In this document: one piece after another, positions 59,114 to 64,000 of the stretch | Numbering within the stretch: the stretch's first letter is position 1 | How the letters are laid out: each line of letters starts with the position of its first letter | Position numbers and translations under genes: made by a program | Assembly (NCBI RefSeq): GCF_004118325.1 | Contig: NZ_RDFA01000002.1 | Span: 377,001-441,000 of the forward strand | Origin: Halorientalis pallida | Lineage (GTDB): Archaea; Halobacteriota; Halobacteria; Halobacteriales; Haloarculaceae | Direction of reading: 5' to 3' | Length of the DNA stretch: 64,000 bases | The notes under the pieces: model-generated | Database searches by the model: none | Seen by the model: the letters and a program-made list of their open reading frames with translations, nothing else | Told to the model about the DNA's origin: nothing

Positions 59114-59220
59114 CGTCCTCCGCGCCGTAAACGGAGAGGGAGCAAAGCTCCCACACGCAGTCGGGCGTAGCCCGACGACGGCGCGGTTTCCTCCGTGGGA
59201 GTCTCAGCCGGTTTACGACT
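59114..59220 (-). ncRNA. Candidate omega-RNA / RE-proximal structured RNA of the TnpB element
   Basis: Just beyond the tnpB reading frame are stable hairpins: GTCGGGC-TAC-GCCCGAC (59160-59176) and GGGAGC-TTT-GCTCCC (59138-59152), on the minus strand, ending near the element boundary. This is where IS1341/IS605 sense-overlapping RNAs (omega-RNAs) occur and where the guide would be read beyond the end. Prediction from position and hairpins only. Confidence 0.35.
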
Positions 59221-60620
59221 CTCCGGAGGCAACGTTCCCGTCACGGTGGACGGTACTCGGGTCTGTGCGCTGTTGTTTGGGACGGTGAGAGTGTGGAGAC
59301 TCCGACCAGTTGTGGTCGTCCCACTCGAACCGTGCTCGAAAACGCTGGGCGTTTTCGGCATCCCGGAAATCTGTGATTTCCGAGGACACGGGCCGTGCCA
59401 TCGGCCTGACTGCCTGTTCTGTGTGCCGTTGACGAGACGCTAAGCGTCTCGTTCGCCAATCAGAGCTCTCCGAGTTCTGATGACGCTTCAGGAACGTCGC
59501 TGACGCTGTGAGATCGGCGTGCCCTTCACCCACACGGACAGGTGAGCGTGTCCTGATGCCGTGTCGTTCGGTCTGTCGAACCGGACTGGGGACACTCTTG
59601 GCTGGTCCACGCTTCCGACCGCACTTCGGCCGAGATACCATATTCCTCGGCGGTACACGCCAGTCGCTCGGTGAACTTCTTGAACGCTCAGAAGTTGTGG
59701 GTCTTGGCGTTGGTTTCGACCGACCAGTGCGTTTCGAGTACGTCGGTCAGACCACCGAGATACATCGTGTCCACGCCCTCGGCGTACAGCCGTTCGAGCA
59801 GGTCACGACACAGTGCTTCTTGGGCGTGGTCGCGGCGACGGGTTCGCTTCCGGTACAGCCGCCGGATACGCTTACTACTGTATCGGCCGTCCTCGAGTTA
59901 CGACTGCAACCGGGCGATTTCTCGTGTCGGTTCGCGGAATCGCTGGAACAACTCACGACCCTCGTACAGATATTGCTCGCCGGTCGTGGTGGTACAGGCG
60001 ACGAGATCGTTCGCACCAATGTCCAGAGCGGTCGTCTAACTACGTCTGATGGGCAACCAGAAATCTCCGATTTCTGGTGACGGCCGTCTCGTCGGCCAGT
60101 GGAGTCTCCCGTGCATCATCAGAAACAGTCACGGGTTGTGAAGCTCGGAAAGTGCTGTCTGTCTCGTCGTACCACAGGTCCACCGGCTCTGTTTTTCGTA
60201 GTCGGGCCAATTCGGGTCGCCAGCGATTTCCAGTCGGAGACGCCCGGTATGGTCGTATCGGTCTTTCGGCTCGCTTCCGACCAGTATCTCAAGCCGAGAG
60301 CGGTCGCCCCATTCGACGGTATAGGCATCTTTGCGAATGACGGTCGTGAGTTGCCGCCCATCATCCTCGTTGCCACTGAATCCCGGCGGTTCTGGGTGTT
60401 CCGTGACCGGCGTATCCGACTCGTCGTGGTACTTGTTTTTCGTGTCGAAGAACGCCCGCCACGATTCGCCGTTTTTGCGTATCACCTGTTGGGTGGTGGA
60501 CGCACCAAGCACGCCTTTGTATCTCCCTTCGAGAGCGGCGAAAGCGTCCAACAGGTCCCGTAGTAGTTGCTCACCAGTGTTGGAGAGTGGGCGCACGGCG
60601 AACGTGTCGGTACGCTTCAG
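59213..60620 (-). pseudogene. tnpB pseudogene with frame shifts and stops
   Basis: On the minus strand the N-terminus reads VLKRTDTFAVRPLSNTGEQ, as in haloarchaeal TnpB, and continues in frame to about 60180. After a shift come VDLWYDETDSTFRASQPV, a further region with [28 protein letters not shown] (first RuvC Asp strand) and [20 protein letters not shown]. Then [20 protein letters not shown], a stop, and AFKKFTERL ... [40 protein letters not shown] (zinc finger). At least three frame changes or stops are present and the start codon is not clear, so the nuclease is dead. Confidence 0.75.
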
Positions 60621-60662
60621 GACAGCAGATGTTTGTGTGTTTAGTCTTCGAGTCCTTTCGTC

Positions 60663-60806
60663 ATGCGCCCCAACATCGACATTTCACACACGCTCGGTGG
60701 CCGCGTCAAAGACTACGCAGAAGCGAACGAGTTGGACCTCTCGGAAGCGTATGCAGAGGTGTTAGAGGCCGGACTCGACATGTTGGAGACTCAAGACCAG
60801 CAGTAA
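60663..60806 (+). CDS. 47-residue ribbon-helix-helix-like ORF divergent from tnpB
   Basis: Starts MRPNIDISHTLGGRVKDYAE and continues ANELDLSEAYAEVLEAGLDMLETQDQQ. The strand-then-two-helices pattern (PNIDISH, RVKDYAEANELDLSEAYAEVLEAGL) resembles the RHH family of small DNA-binding proteins. Similar short ORFs are found next to TnpB genes in haloarchaeal IS1341 elements. It has host-like codons, stays intact while tnpB is broken, and is transcribed away from tnpB. It may repress the element. Confidence 0.6.
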   Translation: MRPNIDISHTLGGRVKDYAEANELDLSEAYAEVLEAGLDMLETQDQQ

Positions 60807-61001
60807 CGCGGCGGTTTCTCGCCGGAGTTTACGCGCTTCACGCCCGCCCTGCTCAGTCCTCGGTTCCGACAGAGCGTCGGAACGCTCGTCCTTCGCGGGA
60901 ACGGCGGGACTCTCGCGCTGTTACAGGTAGGTCCAGAACTGTTCAGTCGACCGTCACGTACGGCTGTCATACTGATGCCCTCAGCACCCCCCAGTAGTGG
61001 C
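60807..61001. other. Gap between the TnpB element and tatA
   Basis: A 195-base gap with the hairpin GTTCCGAC-AGAGC-GTCGGAAC at 60863-60883. The tatA promoter must lie here, but I see no strong TATA. The outer edge of the element probably lies in this stretch. Confidence 0.35.
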
Positions 61002-61265
61002 ATGGACACAATCCAACTGTTCGTGGGGGTCCCCGGCGGCCCGGAGTTGCTCATCATCCTCGGCATCGCCGTGTTGCTGTTCGGTGCGAACAAACTGCCC
61101 GCGCTGGCACGGTCCTCGGGCCAGGCACTCGGCGAGTTCAAGAAGGGGCGACAGGAGATCGAGGACGAACTCCGCGCGGCCGCCGAGGCCGAGGAGACGG
61201 ACCGCGAGGACGGCGACGACGTCTCCGAGGCGGCTGTGGACGCGACCGCGGCCGACGTGGCCTGA
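61002..61265 (+). CDS. tatA: Sec-independent translocase subunit TatA
   Basis: An 87-residue protein started at MDTIQLFVGVPGGPELL. It has a single N-terminal membrane helix (LLIILGIAVLLFG), the conserved hinge and amphipathic helix (ANKLPALARSSGQALGEFKKG), and an acidic tail ending in DVA. Family members form the pore that exports folded proteins with RR signals. It lies about 2 kb from two genes whose products carry RR signal peptides. Confidence 0.88.
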   Translation: MDTIQLFVGVPGGPELLIILGIAVLLFGANKLPALARSSGQALGEFKKGRQEIEDELRAAAEAEETDREDGDDVSEAAVDATAADVA

Positions 61266-61295
61266 TCGAGGATTCAGAACGAGACGGAGGGACTA

Positions 61296-61300
61296 TTTTT
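61296..61300 (+). terminator. Oligo-T tract after tatA
   Basis: Five T residues 31 bases after the tatA stop codon; a plausible archaeal terminator before the convergent regulator gene. Confidence 0.35.
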
Positions 61301-61366
61301 GTGAAATCGGCGGCGAGACAGTACAGGACGAGCGACGGCACCGTCGGGCGGGAAGACAGCGGTCGG

Positions 61367-61990
61367 TCAGTCGTCGAGTTCGCCGGTCGGCGTCTCGACC
61401 TCGTCGACGGGCGGAATCGTCGTCTCCGGGGGGACGTCGGCGGAGCCGACGACCCGGCGGCGATCCCGGAGGGTGTGGTAGCCGGCGACGGCGGTGAACA
61501 ACAGCGTGACGGCGAGGGCGTAGCCGAACCCGCCGAGGGTGGCGAACGGCTGGATGCCCAGCGCCGCGATGGCGACCAGCGCGGTCGCGACGCTCCCCAG
61601 GGCGAGGTAGAACTGGCTCCAGGGGATCTCGTCGGCGGCGACCAGGTCGAAGTAGATGTCGAACTGGTCGATGGCCTCGGTCAGCGCCACGACGCCGCGG
61701 TCGTTGTCGTACTCCACGACGCCCAGCCGATCCATCTTCGGGAGATGGGTCTGGTGTAAGGCGGTGTACAGCCGCTTGCGCTCTTTGGGCTTGACCTGGT
61801 CGCGCTCGACGCCGTTCTCCCAGGCGGCGAGCTGTTCGGAGAGATCCCTGATCGTCACGGGTTCGCCGAGTCGTTTCAGGTAGTGCAAGGTGTAGCGCCG
61901 TCGCTTGTTGCTCAAGGTCTCGAATATCGTCTCCGTCGACAGAGAGCCCTCTTCGATCGTCGCCGATTCTGTTGCCCGCGTAGTTGCCAT
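61367..61990 (-). CDS. DUF7344-type winged-helix protein with two membrane helices
   Basis: A 207-residue protein. The N-terminal ~110 residues hold an ArsR-like HTH (TIFETLSNKRRRYTLHYLKRLGEPVTIRDLSEQLAAWENG) and the haloarchaeal DUF7344 signature (YTALHQTHLPKMDRLGVVEYDNDRGVVALTE). Two membrane helices follow (WSQFYLALGSVATALVAIAALG and LGGFGYALAVTLLFTAVAGY), then a soluble acidic tail. A membrane-tethered transcription regulator is the likely role. It is a paralogue of 62127-62687. A TATA-like TTTTATCC lies about 30 bases upstream on the minus strand. Confidence 0.75.
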   Translation of the reverse strand: MATTRATESATIEEGSLSTETIFETLSNKRRRYTLHYLKRLGEPVTIRDLSEQLAAWENGVERDQVKPKERKRLYTALHQTHLPKMDRLGVVEYDNDRGVVALTEAIDQFDIYFDLVAADEIPWSQFYLALGSVATALVAIAALGIQPFATLGGFGYALAVTLLFTAVAGYHTLRDRRRVVGSADVPPETTIPPVDEVETPTGELDD

Positions 61991-62126
61991 TAACCCACCC
62001 GTAGTATCGTAATAGTCACGCAGGATAAAACACTAGCGTGTTCAGCGCCTATTTTGCCTCGATTGTGGGGGTTTGCGGCCGTATGACGACAGAATAGTAA
62101 CCAGTGGTCCGGTTTGCGTCCGTCTG

Positions 62127-62687
62127 TCACCGGAGGCTACTCACCAGTCGGCGGAGGCGGCCGCCGCGACCGCCGAGCAACTGATAGCCCGTCGACAGTG
62201 CGAACACGGCGAGCGAGCCGCTGGCGAACACGAGCGGGTCGACTGCGCCGAACGGCGGCACGTCCGCCAGCGACGCGACGACCGAACAGAGGCCGCCGAT
62301 GCCGAGCGCACGGTAGTACTCCCCCCAGGTGACACCGATACCGTTGACAGTGTCCATGTAGCGGTGGAGGTACCGGCTCTCGGGCCGCGGGCGGACGAGC
62401 TTCCGGTCGGAGTCGTACTCGACGAGGCCGAACGCCTGCAGTTTCGGGAGGTGCGTCTGGTGGAGCGTGTTGTAGACGCTCTCGCGCAGCGGCCGCGGCG
62501 CGGGCGTGACGCCAGCCTCGGCGGCCGCGATCAGTTCCGACAGTTCCCGCAGTGTCACTTCCTCGGGCCGGCGCCACAGCGCCGCTAGTGTCTCGCGCCG
62601 ACGCGCGTTGCTCAACAGGTGGTGGACGTCCGACTCCGGGATCGACGCGGGCGAGAGCGAGAACATGCTTGCTTCCACGGAAGACAC
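62127..62687 (-). CDS. DUF7344-type winged-helix protein with membrane helices (paralogue)
   Basis: A 186-residue protein with the same architecture: HTH (VHHLLSNARRRETLAALWRRPEEVTLRELSELIAA), signature (SVYNTLHQTHLPKLQAFGLVEYDSDRKLV), and two membrane helices (YYRALGIGGLCSVVASLADV and VFASGSLAVFALSTGYQLL). The HTH half is closer to 61367-61990 than to soluble haloarchaeal HTH proteins. It faces the SipW/TasA-like genes divergently, so the two paralogues may control them. Confidence 0.75.
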   Translation of the reverse strand: MSSVEASMFSLSPASIPESDVHHLLSNARRRETLAALWRRPEEVTLRELSELIAAAEAGVTPAPRPLRESVYNTLHQTHLPKLQAFGLVEYDSDRKLVRPRPESRYLHRYMDTVNGIGVTWGEYYRALGIGGLCSVVASLADVPPFGAVDPLVFASGSLAVFALSTGYQLLGGRGGRLRRLVSSLR

Positions 62688-62841
62688 CCCGGATCTTACG
62701 TATAGTCGACGTACCGAGACGACAGCGAACTGTTACGGGTCGGTACGGGCTCCGGACCGACCGGTACGGTGACACTACGCGGCCGGTCGGGAGCGATACG
62801 GTCGCCCTATTCGCGGCTCGAAAACCGGTATCGAGACCGTA

Positions 62842-62855
62842 CAAACGGCCGTTTG
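62842..62855 (+). promoter_or_regulatory. Perfect 14-base palindrome before the SipW/TasA-like genes
   Basis: CAAACGGCCGTTTG is a perfect palindrome, followed 13 bases later by GAAACGGCT (a half-like site). It lies ~27 bases upstream of the TATA-like CATAAGTAATA at 62881, a good position for an activator operator. The divergent regulator is a candidate binding protein. Confidence 0.45.
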
Positions 62856-62880
62856 AGGCCTCGAAACGGCTGAATCACTG

Positions 62881-62891
62881 CATAAGTAATA
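62881..62891 (+). promoter_or_regulatory. TATA-like element of the SipW/TasA-like genes
   Basis: CATAAGTAATA lies about 80 bases before the ATG at 62970, which would give a leader of roughly 50-60 bases. A GGGGTGG at 62955-62961 is a weak Shine-Dalgarno-like signal in that leader. Confidence 0.4.
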
Positions 62892-62969
62892 CCCCGTCCC
62901 GCCTGGAGGGTGGTAACCCGAGCCGGTCGGTCCTGGGTGGGACGCGACCGGGCCGGGGTGGAAACAAAC

Positions 62970-63836
62970 ATGACAGACGACAACCCGAAACTGTACGACC
63001 TCTCACGCCGCAAAATGCTCGCTGGCCTCGGTGCCGTGGGTCTCGCCTCCGTGGGTGCCGGACTCGGTACCTCCGCGTACTTCAGCGACACCGAATCGTT
63101 CGTCGGGAACAGCCTCACCGCGGGGACACTCGACATGAGCGTCACGGCCGACGTGGTGGCCGCGAACGACTACTGGGTCGACCAGGGCGGGCTCGACGTC
63201 TCGGTCGTCGCCGACAGCGCGGACCCGGTCGTGGGCCTGCAGGTCGACGACATCAAGCCCGGCGACTGGGCGATCATCTGCTTCGAGATCAGCGTCGGCA
63301 CCAACCCCGGTTACGTGCAGGTCGCGACGGAGAACTTCGCGCAGTCCGGCGGTGTGAACCCCGAACCCGAACAGGTCGAAGAGGGCGACGCGGACAACGA
63401 CGCCGACCTGGGGGAGGCCCTGCTGACCACCGTCTGGCAGAGCTACGACGACACCAGCGGCGACAAAGCGGGGCTCTCGACGCTCGACCCCGTCTTCAAC
63501 AACGCCAGCGACCTCCTGACCATCGACTACGCCGAACCCGACGAAGACGGCGTGGCGGGCTCCGACGCCCACTACACCAACGCAGTCGAGGCCGACGCCG
63601 TCCTCTCGGGCGGGTACATCGTCAAAGACGACAACGGCGACCCGATGATCGTCAGCAGTGACGCCGACGGGAGCGACCCCGAAGTGGCCGACACCTACGA
63701 GTTCTGCCTCCTGCTCGAACTGCCCTTCGAGGTGGGCAACGAGATCCAGGGCGACGGCATCTCGTTCGATCTCGTCTTCGAGACCGAACAGGTCCGCAAC
63801 AACGACACCCCGTTCGCGAACACGGCCGGGAACTGA
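62970..63836 (+). CDS. SipW/TasA-type surface protein with RR signal (first copy)
   Basis: A 288-residue protein, start MTDDNPKLYDLSRRKMLAG. The RR-containing signal reads LSRRKMLAGLGAVGLASVGAG, like a Tat signal in SipW-cognate haloarchaeal proteins, followed by LGTSAYFSDTESFVGNSLTAGTLDMSV. The rest is a beta-rich acidic domain with TasA-like patterns (SDTESFVGN, VGLQVDDIKPGDWAIICFEISVGTNPGYV). Expected to be exported by Tat and to form surface fibres or an envelope layer. Two Cys in the mature part may pair. The C-terminus is LVFETEQVRNNDTPF. A close copy starts three bases downstream. Confidence 0.8.
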   Translation: MTDDNPKLYDLSRRKMLAGLGAVGLASVGAGLGTSAYFSDTESFVGNSLTAGTLDMSVTADVVAANDYWVDQGGLDVSVVADSADPVVGLQVDDIKPGDWAIICFEISVGTNPGYVQVATENFAQSGGVNPEPEQVEEGDADNDADLGEALLTTVWQSYDDTSGDKAGLSTLDPVFNNASDLLTIDYAEPDEDGVAGSDAHYTNAVEADAVLSGGYIVKDDNGDPMIVSSDADGSDPEVADTYEFCLLLELPFEVGNEIQGDGISFDLVFETEQVRNNDTPFANTAGN

Positions 63837-63839
63837 GCC

Positions 63840-64000
63840 ATGAGTGACGACAACCAACTCTACGACCTCAGCCGGCGGAAAGTGCTCGCTGGACTCGGTG
63901 GTATCGGTCTCGCCTCGGCTGGCGCAGGCCTCGGTACCTCGGCGTTCTTCAGCGACGGCGAATCGTTCCTCGGGAACAGCCTCACGGCGGGGACGCTCGA
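63840..64000 (+). CDS. SipW/TasA-type surface protein with RR signal (second copy, 3' cut by window)
   Basis: Starts at ATG 63840, three bases after the previous stop: MSDDNQLYDLSRRKVLAGLG. The first 53 visible residues match copy one almost throughout (RRK-LAGLGxxGLAS, then LGTSAFFSDGESFLGNSLTAGTL). It is a tandem duplicate and may form heteropolymers with copy one or be a variant. The rest lies beyond the window. Confidence 0.8.
   Translation, partial: MSDDNQLYDLSRRKVLAGLGGIGLASAGAGLGTSAFFSDGESFLGNSLTAGTL

Larger units (their letters stand above)
59111..60960 (-). mobile_element. Decayed IS1341-type (TnpB-only, IS200/IS605 family) element
   Basis: The unit contains a tnpB pseudogene, a hairpin-rich 3' end and a divergent small ORF at the other end. 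The minus-strand 3' end reads GGAGGACGTCA (plus strand TGACGTCCTCC at 59111), similar to the GGAGGATGTCA end of haloarchaeal IS1341 elements. The other end is imprecise; a hairpin GTTCCGAC-AGAGC-GTCGGAAC (60863-60883) probably lies within it. No tnpA is present, so mobility would need a helper. Confidence 0.65.

Noticed and set aside
59508-60080. Plus-strand 190-codon frame over the tnpB region
   Set aside because: It is antisense to the tnpB pseudogene, whose minus-strand frames carry the recognisable motifs.

Overview
The window is chromosomal DNA of a halophilic archaeon, probably a Haloarcula-like member of the Halobacteria. The evidence is the very high GC content with strong GC3, acidic Asp/Glu-rich proteins, many short-leader or leaderless genes with a TATA box 25-30 bases before the start codon, GTG starts at GTGA stop/start overlaps, an archaeosine pathway (queDEC), archaeal-type LeuS, haloarchaeal HisKA/HATPase sensor kinases and SipW/TasA-type surface proteins with RR signal peptides.

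Layout. 1-9.4 kb: end of an HhH protein, a PhaB/FabG reductase with a TIGR00725 protein, a GCS2-like ligase, UspA, a YprB-like exonuclease, a GNAT enzyme, small membrane proteins and an exported penicillin-acylase-family hydrolase. 9.4-14.2 kb: leuS, a CBS-containing site-2 protease and a SprT-like protein. 14.3-26.9 kb: lipid and redox metabolism (acyl-CoA dehydrogenase behind a paired operator-like repeat, acyl-CoA synthetase, AiiA-like lactonase, thioesterase, SDR, GMC oxidoreductase), photolyase, a second site-2 protease, an MDR reductase and a VOC protein.

26.9-29.6 kb is an AT-richer islet bounded by a perfect 23-base direct repeat. It sits in the 3' end of an old-yellow-enzyme gene and carries a sensor kinase and a decayed transposase. 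30.8-36.9 kb: a decayed haem peroxidase, a methyltransferase, a second acyl-CoA dehydrogenase, an MFS transporter and a MarR-like/MazF-like toxin-antitoxin pair. 37-41 kb: a membrane-fused spermidine synthase-like protein and the queD-queE-queC operon. 41.0-41.75 kb is a small graveyard: a zinc-finger mini-gene with one nonsense codon and the C-terminal stubs of an ALDH and a proline dehydrogenase.

41.9-53.4 kb: two sensor kinases, a PD-(D/E)XK-like protein, an ABC exporter and several haloarchaeal orphans. 53.5-58.7 kb: tRNA-Gln(CUG), a tandem-HNH protein, thiE, a LOV-domain sensor kinase and an enoyl-CoA hydratase. 58.7-61 kb: a miniaturised PadR-like peptide, a small Cys protein and a decayed IS1341-type (TnpB-only) element with a 47-residue partner ORF and a possible omega-RNA. 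61-64 kb: tatA, two membrane-anchored HTH paralogues (DUF7344-like) and two tandem RR-signal SipW/TasA-like surface proteins, the last cut by the window end.

Most genes are housekeeping or metabolic. The unusual material lies at 26.9-29.6 kb, 30.8-31.7 kb, 41.0-41.75 kb, 53.5-54.7 kb, 58.7-61 kb and 61-64 kb. All assignments come from reading the sequence; no database search was run.
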